A stretch of 64,000 bases of DNA from Bacillus sp. THAF10 (GCF_009363695.1 NZ_CP045403.1:1282001-1346000); one strand, 5' to 3'; counted from the stretch's first letter, positions 8,592-17,894 are shown. Program-made: numbers and translations. The notes: generated from the sequence alone by a model not told the origin.

Positions 8592-9809
8592 TCACTCACT
8601 TTGTTCTGTTATTTCGATGCCATCTTTTAAGCGTTCTTTCCCATTTACGGCAACTTTCTGGCCTTGTTTAAGACCATCTACGATTTGCATAAATTCTTTA
8701 TCTCGAAAACCGGTGGTAACCTGTTGTCTCTTGGCTTTTCCTTTTTCAATTACGAAGACATAGGCAACATCTTCCTCGTACAAGATTGCATTCATCGGTA
8801 CAACGGTTTGAGACTCCATATTCTCTACTTCGACAAACGCAGTTGCCCTCATACCGCCCTTTATCCCAAGTTCAGAGTTACTTACTGGAACAGTCACAGA
8901 AAACATGTTTGTTTGCGGATTTACGGTAGGTGAGACACTCTCAATTTTTGATTGAAACGTTTCTGTCACCCCTTCAAAGGAAATCGTTGCTCTTTGTCCG
9001 CTTTTTAATTTGCTAACCTGATAGCTGTTGACTTGGAAGGTAGCGGCAATTTCTTCTAATTGGATGACAGTACCAATTGGAACATTTGGGGTGGCGATAC
9101 CGTCTTTGACCACATTCAATTCAGAAATAATGCCATCTATTGGACTTGTTATTGTGGTGGCATCTGCCATTTGTTCTGCCTGTTTAAGGCTTTGACGAGC
9201 CTGTGTTAAGCTCATCTCTAATTCTGTTGTGTTAAAAGTGGGTATTTGTTGAGCTTGTGAAGCAGCATTTGCCAACTGCGCTTGTTTTACCATTACGTCC
9301 ATGGTACTTTGCAGTAAATCAAGAGAGGTTACTGCACCTGTATCGACTCCATTTAAAAGAGCCTGAGATTTTTCTAAACTTTGGTTTAATTCTTCCTGCA
9401 ATTTGGGTATATCAGAAAGAGAGGCCTGATTTTCAGCAGTCTTTTGCATTTCTTGCATTTTAGAGAGGGCATTTTCTAGTTCTGTTACCGCTTGTTGAGC
9501 TTGAGAAACTTGCTCTAGAGCAGCCTCAGAATCTAAGGAAACAATTAAATCACCCTTTTTTACTATATCTCCAATTTTCACATGAACATCTTCAACAGTT
9601 AGGGGGGAAGTTGTTAGGAGTGGAACCTGCGTTTCAGGTACTGCTAATCCAACAAGTTCGATCGTGTCACTGATGCTTTGTTTTGAAACTTCAGCAACCG
9701 TGACGGGTACTTTATTGGACTCGGTATTTTGGCTTGTAATCTCCTTTTGACTACAGGCAGTAGAGATTAATAGCATAGCTAGGGCTGGAATCAGCCAATT
9801 TTTTTTCAA
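8592..9809 (-). CDS. RND efflux periplasmic-adaptor-type lipoprotein (HlyD family)
   Basis: About 405 aa. The N-terminus is a lipoprotein signal with lipobox LLISTAC, so it is anchored outside the membrane. It contains a barrel-sandwich strand (VKIGDIVKKGDLIVSLDS), a long Gln/Ala-rich coiled coil (about residues 70-205), TSPIDGIISELNVVKDG and a β-barrel with VPVSNSELGIKGGMRATAFVEV, the standard membrane-fusion-protein plan. It should couple to the RND pump encoded next. I chose TTG 9809 because GAGGTGA lies six bases before it and the upstream GTG overlaps that site. It is the first gene of the operon. Confidence 0.88.
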   Translation of the reverse strand: MKKNWLIPALAMLLISTACSQKEITSQNTESNKVPVTVAEVSKQSISDTIELVGLAVPETQVPLLTTSPLTVEDVHVKIGDIVKKGDLIVSLDSEAALEQVSQAQQAVTELENALSKMQEMQKTAENQASLSDIPKLQEELNQSLEKSQALLNGVDTGAVTSLDLLQSTMDVMVKQAQLANAASQAQQIPTFNTTELEMSLTQARQSLKQAEQMADATTITSPIDGIISELNVVKDGIATPNVPIGTVIQLEEIAATFQVNSYQVSKLKSGQRATISFEGVTETFQSKIESVSPTVNPQTNMFSVTVPVSNSELGIKGGMRATAFVEVENMESQTVVPMNAILYEEDVAYVFVIEKGKAKRQQVTTGFRDKEFMQIVDGLKQGQKVAVNGKERLKDGIEITEQSE

Positions 9810-10054
9810 AGAAATCACCTCATACTTATCTTGTCTAATTATAAAACTAACATGTATTACAAGCCCTTACAATTCTTAGAGTGTTGTGAAGTTTTTTTAC
9901 TCAGTAATTGTTACTACTTTGTGAACAGTAAGTAGATAATGAGAACTAATTTCATTTTTATCTGAAACTTTCCTGTTAGGTAAAACGTCTAAGAGGATGT
10001 AGAATATCACAGTAAGATAAAAAAGAAAGAAATGATGATTAAATGAAATATCTA
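9810..10054. other. Non-coding region upstream of the efflux operon
   Basis: AT-rich and without a convincing gene on either strand. It holds a short perfect inverted repeat AGTAA-TTG-TTACT at 9903-9915, about 95 bases upstream of the adaptor start, which could be an operator. I could not place a clean sigma-A promoter. The next repeat copy begins at 10055. Confidence 0.4.
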
Positions 10055-10153
10055 GCAGTTGATTGGAGCAAATGGAGGAGATTCCCTTGGGAATGAAGCG
10101 ATAGACTGGAGACACTGCAGGACGAGGAGCCATTTTGCGGAAAGTAACTGCGG
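10055..10153 (+). repeat. Interspersed palindromic repeat, copy 2
   Basis: GCAGTTGATTGGAGCAAATG at the head, GACTGGAGACACTGCAGGACG in the middle and CCATTTTGCGGAAAGTAACTGCGG at the tail. The outer ends can pair (CCGC.. with GCAG..), making a large imperfect hairpin. Same family as the copies at 2312, 14244, 26126 and 28408. It lies between the efflux operon promoter and the spx promoter. Confidence 0.8.
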
Positions 10154-10351
10154 CTTATAACAGGTAGTAAAATTGAACATGTTGTGACAACTTGTCTGAC
10201 TTTAAAAATACTATACCTTTTTAGTCGGATATCGTGTATAATAAACAATAGAAATTACTTGTTTAGAGTGATTTCAAATTGAGAGCGATTCACAATTAGA
10301 AACGTTCAGCATGTTCTTTTCTAATAACATATGATAAAGGAGAGGACGTTC

Positions 10352-10750
10352 ATGGTAACTCTATATACATCTCCAAGTTGTACATCTTGTCGTAAAGCAA
10401 AAAATTGGTTAGAAGAGCATAACATTCCATATAAAGAAAGAAATATTTTCTCTGAATCTCTGTCCATTGATGAGATTAAAGAAATCCTTCGAATGACAGA
10501 AGATGGAACAGATGAAATAATTTCAACTAGATCGAAAATCTTTCAAAAACTGAATATTAATGTTGAAGCAATGCCGCTTCAAGAATTATATTCTGTTATT
10601 AAAGAACACCCTGGTCTGCTAAGAAGACCTATCATTATAGACGAAAAACGACTACAAGTAGGGTACAACGAAGATGAGATTCGCCGCTTCCTTCCAAGAA
10701 AGGTAAGAACTTTCCAATTAAGAGAAGCGCAACGTCTTGTTAACAGCTAA
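10352..10750 (+). CDS. spx: Transcriptional regulator Spx
   Basis: RNA-polymerase-binding ArsC-family redox regulator that reprograms transcription in disulfide stress by contacting the α-subunit C-terminal domain. The protein starts [16 protein letters not shown], giving the CxxC switch at residues 10-13. [39 protein letters not shown] and the C-terminal [10 protein letters not shown] recognised by ClpXP are all present. ATG 10352 follows AAAGGAGAGG; a GTG/ATG further upstream would add a non-conserved leader. Its degradation adaptor YjbH is encoded 8 kb downstream in this window. A -10-like TATAAT lies at 10237-10242 without a clear -35. Confidence 0.95.
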   Translation: MVTLYTSPSCTSCRKAKNWLEEHNIPYKERNIFSESLSIDEIKEILRMTEDGTDEIISTRSKIFQKLNINVEAMPLQELYSVIKEHPGLLRRPIIIDEKRLQVGYNEDEIRRFLPRKVRTFQLREAQRLVNS

Positions 10751-10770
10751 GTAAAACTCTATCAAAAAGT

Positions 10771-10806
10771 AAAAACTTCTACATGGATCCATGTAGAAGT
10801 TTTTAT
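10771..10806. terminator. Bidirectional terminator spx / yjbE
   Basis: Perfect palindrome AAAACTTCTACATGG / CCATGTAGAAGTTTT, A-rich before and T-rich after, between converging spx and yjbE. Confidence 0.9.
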
Positions 10807-11459
10807 TTTATCTTTACTTTTCTCTTAAAAAAGGCTGTTCCAACAATAATGCATATTAACAGATAGGGTAGAAACATCTGCCAGACTTGATCAGGAAGAA
10901 GAAATGCAATGGTTGGTTCTGCCGTGATCATTTTACCTGCAGTATAGCACAGAATACTCGCCCCTAAATAAATGATGACAGGATATTTTTCCATCGCAAA
11001 AAGGATGATTTTACTTCCCCATATAATAATGGGAATGGAGAATGCTAGCCCAATAGCAACTAAAGTAAGATTACCATGGGAAGCTCCTGCTACCGCCATG
11101 ACATTATCAGTACCCATGATAATATCAGCAATAACAATAGTTTTTATTGCTGTCATTAAAGTAGTGCTTCCTTTTACTACTGTAGAATCCTTGTGGTCCC
11201 CTATAAGCTGAAATGCAATATAAAGCAATAATATTCCTCCTATAAATGTAACAAAAGGAATACTGAGTAAAAATACGGCACCGATGGTAAGCAGAATCCT
11301 TGTTATGATTGCGAGAAATGTGCCTGCTAAAATTGCTTTATTTCGTTGATGTTCTGGAAGGTTTCTGCATGCTAGAGCAATTACAATAGCATTATCACCA
11401 CCAAGAACAATATCAATTCCGATAATGATAAGAATAGACGTTATCATCTCCAGCTCCAC
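10803..11459 (-). CDS. yjbE: TerC-family membrane protein YjbE (probable Mn2+ exporter)
   Basis: A 218-aa integral membrane protein with about seven transmembrane segments. The TerC family signatures GGDNAIVIALACRNLP in the first third and the matching MGTDNVMAVAGASHG in the second repeat are present; both place acidic and Asn residues in the membrane. B. subtilis YjbE and YceF of this family are linked to manganese efflux, including metalation of exported enzymes. GTG 11459 is preceded by AAGGGG with seven bases spacing. As in B. subtilis it sits between spx and mecA. Confidence 0.85.
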   Translation of the reverse strand: MELEMITSILIIIGIDIVLGGDNAIVIALACRNLPEHQRNKAILAGTFLAIITRILLTIGAVFLLSIPFVTFIGGILLLYIAFQLIGDHKDSTVVKGSTTLMTAIKTIVIADIIMGTDNVMAVAGASHGNLTLVAIGLAFSIPIIIWGSKIILFAMEKYPVIIYLGASILCYTAGKMITAEPTIAFLLPDQVWQMFLPYLLICIIVGTAFFKRKVKIK

Positions 11460-11865
11460 TTTATCGCCCCTTTTATGGAAGAGTACTTTATAATATAGTG
11501 AAGGCTGTCCAATATTATGACTATCTGAAATTTTTTGAAACGTATAGGCATTTTAACGATTTTTAAAAAAGTAAGCTTTTTTATTTCCCTTCTTCCTTTT
11601 TTTATCATAAAATAAGAGTACAAGTATATCTTGTTACTACTAGCTTTTCACGTATTTGCAAACAGAGAATGTTTACCTGTATTGCAAAATGGTTAAATTG
11701 TTACAATAAGGTTGAAGACATTTTGTGGAGGGTCCCTTCCAAAGAAAGAAGCAGGAAGATGAGAAGCGCACTAGGAAAAAGCAAGCAACTCTCATAGAAG
11801 AGAATGAGAATTGTACAAAAGGAATCCGCTGATCATTTACCTAAAACAGAAGGGAGTTGTTTTTA
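11460..11865. other. Divergent intergenic region yjbE / mecA
   Basis: No protein gene of credible length. The mecA-proximal half contains a possible -10 (TACAAT, 11702-11707) and a 12-codon frame starting ATGAGAAGCGCACTA near 11759 with a weak AGGAAG site. The short dyad CTCAT...ATGAG overlaps its end. Nothing here is strong enough to call as an RNA element. Confidence 0.3.
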
Positions 11866-12558
11866 ATGGAAATAGAACGCATAAATGATCATACAGTTAA
11901 ATTTTATATTTCTTATGGTGATATAGAGGAACGTGGATTCGACCGAGAAGAAATCTGGTATAATCGCGAGCGTAGTGAAGAGCTATTCTGGGAAATGATG
12001 GATGAAGCTCACGATGAAGAGGATTTTATGGTGGAAGGTCCCCTATGGATCCAGGTTCAAGCACTTGATAAGGGTCTCGAAGTAATAGTTACTCGTGCTC
12101 AGATTTCTAAGGACGGGAAAAACTTTGAAGTACCAGTATCAGATGACAAACGAATAGATATACCAGTAGACGAACGAATTGAAGCCCTGCTAGATCAACA
12201 CTTTAACTCTTCTTCCAAGACTGATGAAGCAAAACAAGAAAAGCAAGATGATGAACAGGACCTTTTACAATTTATGATTCGCTTTAGGGATCTAGAGTAT
12301 CTCATATCTGCCAGTCATCGACTAAGTCACCTAGAAAACTTGAAAAATAACGTGTATTTTTACGAGAAAAACTATTATCTATATGCTGACTTTTCAAGTG
12401 AACATTACACTGATGAAGAAATTGACAATGTCTTAAGTGTTCTTCTTGAATATGGAGAAGAATCTGCCATCTCGATTCACCGATTACAGGAGTATGGTTC
12501 GGAAGTAGCAAAAGATAACGCAATGGAACAAATGAAAAAACATTTTCCACTCAAATAA
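11866..12558 (+). CDS. mecA: Adaptor protein MecA
   Basis: ClpC adaptor that targets ComK, ComS and other substrates for ClpCP proteolysis, and limits Spx-dependent transcription. The N-terminal substrate domain reads MEIERINDHTVKFYISYGDIEERGF...EIWYNRERSEELFWEMMDEA. A charged linker (about residues 110-140) and the ClpC-binding C-terminal domain with LEYLISASHRL and YLYADFSSE follow. About 230 aa, as in other bacilli. ATG 11866 follows AAGGGAG at nine bases; a TTG three codons upstream overlaps the binding site. It has its own terminator. Confidence 0.95.
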   Translation: MEIERINDHTVKFYISYGDIEERGFDREEIWYNRERSEELFWEMMDEAHDEEDFMVEGPLWIQVQALDKGLEVIVTRAQISKDGKNFEVPVSDDKRIDIPVDERIEALLDQHFNSSSKTDEAKQEKQDDEQDLLQFMIRFRDLEYLISASHRLSHLENLKNNVYFYEKNYYLYADFSSEHYTDEEIDNVLSVLLEYGEESAISIHRLQEYGSEVAKDNAMEQMKKHFPLK

Positions 12559-12562
12559 AAGG

Positions 12563-12592
12563 CCGATTTCACGCTGTTGAAATCGGTTTTTT
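12563..12592 (+). terminator. mecA terminator
   Basis: CCGATTTCA / TGAAATCGG stem, six-base loop, then TTTTTT, five bases after the stop. Confidence 0.88.
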
Positions 12593-12625
12593 CAAATAAA
12601 GGGATACATAGGAGATGAAGCACGT

Positions 12626-14137
12626 GTGAAAAATACCATCCATGTATTGGTGTTTGTATTAGCAATCGGAGCAGTCCTCTTTGCTACAAGTGGACTTTGG
12701 GAAGGCTGGCTGTTAGGGACAATCTCCATTTTATTTACCATATCAGTTGTATTCATTGGCTTTTTAATATCTTTAGAAAACCGTCATCCAACAAGAACCT
12801 TAACTTGGCTCGTCGTTTTAGGTGCTTTTCCGGTACTTGGCTTCTTTTTTTACTTGCTTTTTGGAAGAAATATTCGCAAAAGACGCTTATTCGCAAGAAA
12901 GGCTCTCATTGATAAAGAAGTTCTTGTCGAAGTGGAAGGTAATAAGGAATATTCCTCAGAAGAGCGTCGTCTTCTAGATGAAGGAAAGCGCGGCATCTTC
13001 CAGCTTTCCCAAAACATCGGAAGAAGCCCTATTTCCTTTCAAACAGAAACAGTAGTGCTAACTAATGGCAATCAAACCTTTACAAGAATTCTAGAGGAAA
13101 TATCGAAAGCAACCCATCATATTCACTTAGAATATTATATTGTCCGTGATGATGAAATTGGGGAACAAATGAAAGACCTATTAATGGAGAAAGTAAAAGA
13201 GGGAGTGCAAGTACGGTTTTTGTATGATGCAGTTGGAAGCTTTCAGCTGGGAGGGAAATACATAAAAGAATTACGAGCAGCAGGGGTGGAAATTGTCCCG
13301 TTTTCTCCTGTTCGTTTACCTGTCTTTAACAATAAAATAAATTTTCGAAATCACCGTAAAATTATAGTCGTTGATGGAGAAGTGGGTTTTGTTGGGGGAT
13401 TAAATATTGGAGATGAATATCTTGGGAGAGATAAGTATTTCGGTTTTTGGAGAGATACACACCTTTTTGTGAGAGGAGAAGCAGTTAGAACGTTGCAGCT
13501 AATTTTTCTTCAAGATTGGTATTACGCAACAGACGAATCGCTTTTAACTCCTAGTTATCTGACACCCACCATTGATGAAGAGATAAATTATGGTGGTGTA
13601 CAAATGATTGCTGGTGGCCCTGATCAAGAATGGGAAGTAATTAAAAGCTTGTACTTTTCCATGATTACCTCTGCCAAAAAATCTATTTGGATTGCTTCCC
13701 CGTATTTTGTTCCAGATGATGATATTTTCACAGCATTAAAAGTGGCCGCTTTAAGTGGAATAGATGTGCGTCTTTTAGTACCTAAACGCCCGGATAAACG
13801 AATTGTTTATTATGCATCCCGTTCTTATTTTCCAGAAATGATGGATGCAGGCGTTAGAATATTTCACTATGAAAAGGGATTTTTACATAGTAAGGTTGTT
13901 ATTGTGGATGAAGAAATTGCTTCCATTGGTACTGCCAATATGGACATGCGAAGCTTCCACTTAAACTTTGAAGTGAATGCGTTTCTTTATAACACTCAAA
14001 GTGTCAACACATTAGTAGAAGACTATGAAAATGATCTCAAGGAATCCAAGCAAATTGTAAAGGCCGTTTTTGCAAACAGACCATTTTATCAGAAAGTGTT
14101 CGAATCGCTTGCAAGGTTAGCGTCGCCACTTCTTTGA
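12626..14137 (+). CDS. cls: Cardiolipin synthase
   Basis: Membrane phospholipase-D-family enzyme that joins two phosphatidylglycerols into cardiolipin and glycerol. The 503-aa protein has two N-terminal transmembrane helices (about 5-25 and 30-50), a PXPG-type linker helix, and two HKD catalytic motifs: HRKIIVVDGEVGFVGG near 245 and HSKVVIVDEEIASIGTAN near 425. GTG 12626 follows AGGAGATGAAG. Placement between mecA and coiA is seen in several bacilli, although B. subtilis keeps its cls paralogues elsewhere. Confidence 0.93.
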   Translation: MKNTIHVLVFVLAIGAVLFATSGLWEGWLLGTISILFTISVVFIGFLISLENRHPTRTLTWLVVLGAFPVLGFFFYLLFGRNIRKRRLFARKALIDKEVLVEVEGNKEYSSEERRLLDEGKRGIFQLSQNIGRSPISFQTETVVLTNGNQTFTRILEEISKATHHIHLEYYIVRDDEIGEQMKDLLMEKVKEGVQVRFLYDAVGSFQLGGKYIKELRAAGVEIVPFSPVRLPVFNNKINFRNHRKIIVVDGEVGFVGGLNIGDEYLGRDKYFGFWRDTHLFVRGEAVRTLQLIFLQDWYYATDESLLTPSYLTPTIDEEINYGGVQMIAGGPDQEWEVIKSLYFSMITSAKKSIWIASPYFVPDDDIFTALKVAALSGIDVRLLVPKRPDKRIVYYASRSYFPEMMDAGVRIFHYEKGFLHSKVVIVDEEIASIGTANMDMRSFHLNFEVNAFLYNTQSVNTLVEDYENDLKESKQIVKAVFANRPFYQKVFESLARLASPLL

Positions 14138-14170
14138 AAGAGGCTGGGATAAAAGTGTTTTAGCCTAAGT

Positions 14171-14217
14171 AAAAACCGAACTGATTGGAGTATTTGATCA
14201 AATCAGTTCGGTTTTTT
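14171..14217 (+). terminator. cls terminator
   Basis: AAAAACCGAACTGATT / AATCAGTTCGGTTTTTT, a 16-bp near-perfect stem followed by T residues. Confidence 0.9.
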
Positions 14218-14243
14218 ATGCTTTTACTTCTTAGATGACACAA

Positions 14244-14374
14244 GCGGTTGATTGGAGTGCAAGACATAGACTCCTGCTTAAAGAAGTGGCCAAAGTGAGA
14301 CCCCGCAGGCGAAGCCGAAGGAGGGTCACGGGTCAACCGCGGAAAGCGAAGTCTTGCACGGAAATCAATAGCGG
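14244..14374 (+). repeat. Interspersed palindromic repeat, copy 3 (GC-rich)
   Basis: Head GCGGTTGATTGGAGTGCAAG, middle GTGAGACCCCGCAGGCGAAG, tail GCACGGAAATCAATAGCGG. The head segment TGCAAGACATAGACTC pairs with GAAGTCTTGCA near the tail, so this copy forms a very long hairpin. Noticeably higher GC than its flanks. It occupies most of the cls-coiA gap. Confidence 0.8.
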
Positions 14375-14535
14375 TATTTAAGTGGGCATTAATATTGATC
14401 GTCTTTTTATTAGTGTTTTTAAGTTTTCACCCAGCCTCTTTTATTTCCCGCGAAATTTCCGAGAATGAAAAGGTATTTGTCAAATGGTGGAGAATAGGTA
14501 TAGGGAACACATTAAAAATGGAAAGGATTGATGGA

Positions 14536-15708
14536 ATGTTTGTTGCAAGAAAACAGGATGGATCTTTTTTCTCTTTATTGCATGTTTCGTTGCGTGATGA
14601 TATCCATAAGCTCACCAAAGGAGAAAGCTTCTATTGCCCGGCTTGTGAAAATAAGCTCCTACTTAAGCAAGGAAATGTTAGAAGAGCTCATTTTGCTCAC
14701 CAGAACAAGGAGTGCAAGGCATCAACAGAGCCAGAATCGTTCTATCATTTAGAGGGAAAGGCAAAGTTATACGAAAAGCTTCAAGGATTTCCTCATATCG
14801 AGATGGAATATGTTGTACCTTCAACCAATCAGCGGGCAGATGTATTTGTTCAAAGTCAGGAAAGGTCTTATGCCTTCGAGTTTCAATGTTCGAATCTTTC
14901 CTCTAGCGAATTTATGAAGAGAACAAAGCTATATCAAAATGCATCCATTATCCCAATTTGGATTATCGGGAAAGAAAAGCTAGGTCCTACCTACTCAGCC
15001 ATAAAACTTAATCCCTTTCATTGGCAATTTCTCCAGCAACCCAATAAGAAAAGCCCTCCATTTATTCTCAGCTTTTGCCCTAAAGAAAAACAATTTTATT
15101 ACCTTATCCCAGAATTCTGCCTAAACAGTTCAAATACGTATGTTCATTGGATAAAATCTTCCACTTGGCTCGAATATCTTCCCCAAAAGCCACATCCAAC
15201 CTCTTTCAAGTGGATGGCCCATTATCTCCATTATAAGAAAAAATGGCGCTATCAATATTCCTTTTCTAAACAATACTCCCTACTGCAGCGTTACTGTTAT
15301 CAAAAACTGCATCTTCCCCTTTCCTTAATTCCAGCAGCAATCGGTTTACCTGTACCTTCTTTTTATTTGATGCATACCCCTCTTCTAGAGTGGCAGGCTT
15401 GGGTTTATTTTGATAATATTTTTACCCTTCCCGCAAAATCGACGATCCACTTACCATCTGTTTTCGAACGAATCCGATACAGAATAAGGAACAAGCAAAT
15501 AATGCCTCGTGTACTTCCTCTCCTCCATCACCTTTCCTATGAAAACGCGATAATAGAGTATTTAGACTGCCTTGTGAACATTGGACACCTAGAAAAGATG
15601 GATTCTCTCACCTACCAAAAATTAAAAGCAGAAAATCCGATGCACTCATTAGAACAAGCTGTCCAGGAAGATCAAATTCTGTTGGAAAAAGTCATGAAAA
15701 AGAAATAG
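14536..15708 (+). CDS. coiA: Competence protein CoiA
   Basis: Nuclease-like protein needed after DNA uptake for recombination during transformation. The 390-aa protein has an N-terminal zinc-ribbon-like FYCPACENKLLLKQGNVRRAHFAH (two Cys and the RAHFAH motif), then the nuclease core with ADVFVQSQERSYAFEFQCS, where D, E and Q form a PD-(D/E)xK-like site. I chose ATG 14536 because AAAGGA is spaced eight bases before it and FVARKQDGSFFSLL matches CoiA N-termini; a longer frame from 14395 runs out of a repeat and lacks a site. It lies between cls and pepF, as expected near mecA. Confidence 0.88.
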   Translation: MFVARKQDGSFFSLLHVSLRDDIHKLTKGESFYCPACENKLLLKQGNVRRAHFAHQNKECKASTEPESFYHLEGKAKLYEKLQGFPHIEMEYVVPSTNQRADVFVQSQERSYAFEFQCSNLSSSEFMKRTKLYQNASIIPIWIIGKEKLGPTYSAIKLNPFHWQFLQQPNKKSPPFILSFCPKEKQFYYLIPEFCLNSSNTYVHWIKSSTWLEYLPQKPHPTSFKWMAHYLHYKKKWRYQYSFSKQYSLLQRYCYQKLHLPLSLIPAAIGLPVPSFYLMHTPLLEWQAWVYFDNIFTLPAKSTIHLPSVFERIRYRIRNKQIMPRVLPLLHHLSYENAIIEYLDCLVNIGHLEKMDSLTYQKLKAENPMHSLEQAVQEDQILLEKVMKKK

Positions 15709-15805
15709 AGATTTATTTGGGTTGCGAAAAGAAAAAAGGGAATAATAAGCTCGCGTCGAATAGGTTTAAGGAAAGAAATTTTTAGTAATGGAGGGGGCCT
15801 TTAAA

Positions 15806-17620
15806 ATGGCAGAACAAACTGCAGTAAAAAAACTTCAGGAACGTAAAGATATCACAGTAGAAGACACTTGGAGATTAGAGGATATTTTTGAAAGTGATAA
15901 AGAATGGGAGACGGAATTTCAAGAAGTGAAGGGCTTGATTGCAAAAATCAAAGATTATGAAGGAAAACTTTCAGAATCTGCCGATACATTGTATGAAGCC
16001 TTGCAATACCAAGATTCTATCTCAAGCAGATTAGGAAAGCTTTATACATATGCACATATGCGTTATGACCAGGATACAACTAATTCCTTCTATCAAGGGC
16101 TAAATGATCGAGCTGCTAATCTTTATACACAGGTGGCAAGTGCATTATCCTTTGTTGTTCCAGAAATTTTGACCATGAAGGAAGAGGAGATCTCCTCGTT
16201 CTTACAAGAAAAAGAAGAGCTAAAATTGTATGAGCATTCCTTAGATGAAATAAACCGCCAACGTCCGCATGTATTATCTGCAAAAGAGGAAGCACTTTTA
16301 GCAGAAGCTTCGGAAGTGTTGTCTTCTTCCTCTAACACATTTGGCATGCTAAACAATGCGGATTTGACGTTCCCTTCTGTAAAAGATGAAAATGGGGAAG
16401 AAGTCGAAATCACGCATGGTCGTTATATTCGCTTTTTAGAAAGTGAAGTTCAGGAAGTGCGTAAGAATGCATTTAAAGCAGTTTATGAGACATATGGAAA
16501 TTACCGCAACACATTTTCCAGTACATTAAGTGGAGCTGTGAAGAAAGATAATTTCCAAGCAAAGGTTCGCAATTATGACTCTGCTCGCCAGGCAGCACTT
16601 AGCAACAACAATATACCTGAAACGGTGTATGATAATCTTGTAAATACCATCAATAAAAACCTTCACCTCTTGCATCGTTATGTAAAGCTTCGTAAAAAGG
16701 TGTTAGAGCTTGATGAGTTGCATATGTATGACCTTTACACACCGTTAATCAAAGAAGCAAATATGACTGTGAGCTACGATGAGGCGAAAGAATATTTAGT
16801 CAAAGGTCTAGCGCCACTTGGTCAAGAGTACTTGGATATTGTCCAAGAAGGCTTTGATAACAGGTGGGTAGACATCCATGAAAACAAAGGGAAACGTTCT
16901 GGAGCGTATTCCTCAGGGACTTATGGAACCAATCCATACATTCTAATGAATTGGCAGGACAATGTAAATAACCTGTTTACGCTTGCACATGAATTCGGTC
17001 ATTCCGTTCATAGCTACCATACAAGGAAAACTCAGCCATATCCTTATGGGAATTATTCCATCTTCGTAGCTGAGGTTGCCTCAACTTGTAATGAAGCGTT
17101 GTTAAATGATTATCTATTAAAAACTATCGACGATGATAAGAAACGTCTATATTTACTAAATCACTTCTTAGAGGGCTTCCGTGGTACTGTTTTCCGTCAA
17201 ACCATGTTTGCTGAATTTGAGCATAAGATTCATGAACTTGCGCAAAACGGAGAAGCGCTTACAGCTGACTTATTGACAGAAACCTACTATGAACTAAACA
17301 AAAAGTATTTTGGTGATGATATTACGATCGATGAAGAAATTGGCTTAGAGTGGGCTAGAATTCCTCACTTCTATTACAATTATTATGTGTACCAATATGC
17401 TACTGGGTACAGTGCAGCAACTGCGCTAAGTAAGCAAATTTTAGAAGAAGGCGAGCCAGCTGTTGAACGATACCTAGAGTTCTTAAAAGCTGGAAGCTCT
17501 GATTATCCGATTGAAGTACTGAAAAAAGCTGGCGTGGATATGACACAAACCACTCCAATTGAAGAAGCATGTAAAGTTTTTGAAGAGAAGCTTAAAGAGA
17601 TGGAAGCGTTGCTCTCTTAA
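15806..17620 (+). CDS. pepF: Oligoendopeptidase F
   Basis: Cytoplasmic M3-family zinc metallopeptidase that cleaves short peptides. The active site HEFGHSVHSYHT (HExxH) lies about residue 390, with the third ligand in FVAEVASTCNEALL shortly after. The N-terminal helical domain (QERKDITVEDTWRLEDIFE) and total length of 604 aa are typical of PepF. ATG 15806 follows GGAGGGGG at eight bases; the upstream ATG at 15788 precedes this site and is unlikely. In B. subtilis the orthologue (yjbG) also follows coiA. Confidence 0.93.
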   Translation: MAEQTAVKKLQERKDITVEDTWRLEDIFESDKEWETEFQEVKGLIAKIKDYEGKLSESADTLYEALQYQDSISSRLGKLYTYAHMRYDQDTTNSFYQGLNDRAANLYTQVASALSFVVPEILTMKEEEISSFLQEKEELKLYEHSLDEINRQRPHVLSAKEEALLAEASEVLSSSSNTFGMLNNADLTFPSVKDENGEEVEITHGRYIRFLESEVQEVRKNAFKAVYETYGNYRNTFSSTLSGAVKKDNFQAKVRNYDSARQAALSNNNIPETVYDNLVNTINKNLHLLHRYVKLRKKVLELDELHMYDLYTPLIKEANMTVSYDEAKEYLVKGLAPLGQEYLDIVQEGFDNRWVDIHENKGKRSGAYSSGTYGTNPYILMNWQDNVNNLFTLAHEFGHSVHSYHTRKTQPYPYGNYSIFVAEVASTCNEALLNDYLLKTIDDDKKRLYLLNHFLEGFRGTVFRQTMFAEFEHKIHELAQNGEALTADLLTETYYELNKKYFGDDITIDEEIGLEWARIPHFYYNYYVYQYATGYSAATALSKQILEEGEPAVERYLEFLKAGSSDYPIEVLKKAGVDMTQTTPIEEACKVFEEKLKEMEALLS

Positions 17621-17624
17621 TAAC

Positions 17625-17660
17625 AGGCTATTTTCGCATTCTTTGTTGCTACTGCGTAAT
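17625..17660 (+). repeat. Left-end fragment of the MITE-like element
   Basis: AGGCTATTTTCGCATTCTTTGTTGCTACTGCGTA matches the left ends at 21820 and 37318, including the TTGTTGCTACTGCGTA block, but no right end follows. It lies just after the pepF stop. Confidence 0.6.
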
Positions 17661-17677
17661 AATTTAACAGAGCTAAT

Positions 17678-17719
17678 AAAAAAAACCACCTTATGGCAGC
17701 CCTGCTGTGTAAGGTGGTT
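17678..17719 (-). terminator. yizD terminator
   Basis: AACCACCTTA / TAAGGTGGTT stem. The T-run is on the minus strand (eight A residues at 17678-17685 on the plus strand), so it mainly stops minus-strand transcription from yizD, whose stop codon lies in the stem. Confidence 0.8.
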
Positions 17720-17894
17720 ATTTATATCCTCGAAATCGCTTTCTGTTATTCAATAGAGAGATAAACAGAAATAATGATAGAAACAATAAAGGGGAGGTCA
17801 AATAAATCGGATACATTTTCATTAAACCCAATGTATTGATAAAAAAACTAAAAATGATAAAAAAAATACATAGTACTAAAAGGATTTTCGCCAT
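17718..17894 (-). CDS. yizD: Small membrane protein, positional match to B. subtilis YizD
   Basis: A 58-aa gene with an excellent GGAGGAAACC site before ATG 17894. The sequence begins AKILLVLCIFFIIFSFF and continues with a second hydrophobic stretch LTSPLLFLSLFLFISLL, ending in NNRKRFRGYK. It is therefore a two-helix membrane protein with a basic cytoplasmic tail. B. subtilis has a similar-sized gene, yizD, at exactly this place between pepF (yjbG) and yjbH, so the symbol rests on position and size. Function is unknown. It is divergent from roxS. Confidence 0.6.
   Translation of the reverse strand: MAKILLVLCIFFIIFSFFINTLGLMKMYPIYLTSPLLFLSLFLFISLLNNRKRFRGYK

Noticed and set aside
9950..9985. 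Possible Fur box (GATAATGAGAAC..TTTCATTTTTATC)
   Set aside because: Too many mismatches to the 19-bp inverted repeat and no promoter placed next to it.
11757..11797. Twelve-codon leader-peptide-like frame before mecA
   Set aside because: Weak ribosome binding site, no attenuator hairpin with T-run, and no codon bias that would indicate attenuation.
14395..14535. N-terminal extension of CoiA with a hydrophobic start
   Set aside because: It starts just after the palindromic repeat, has no ribosome binding site, and CoiA family proteins start at the later ATG with a good site.
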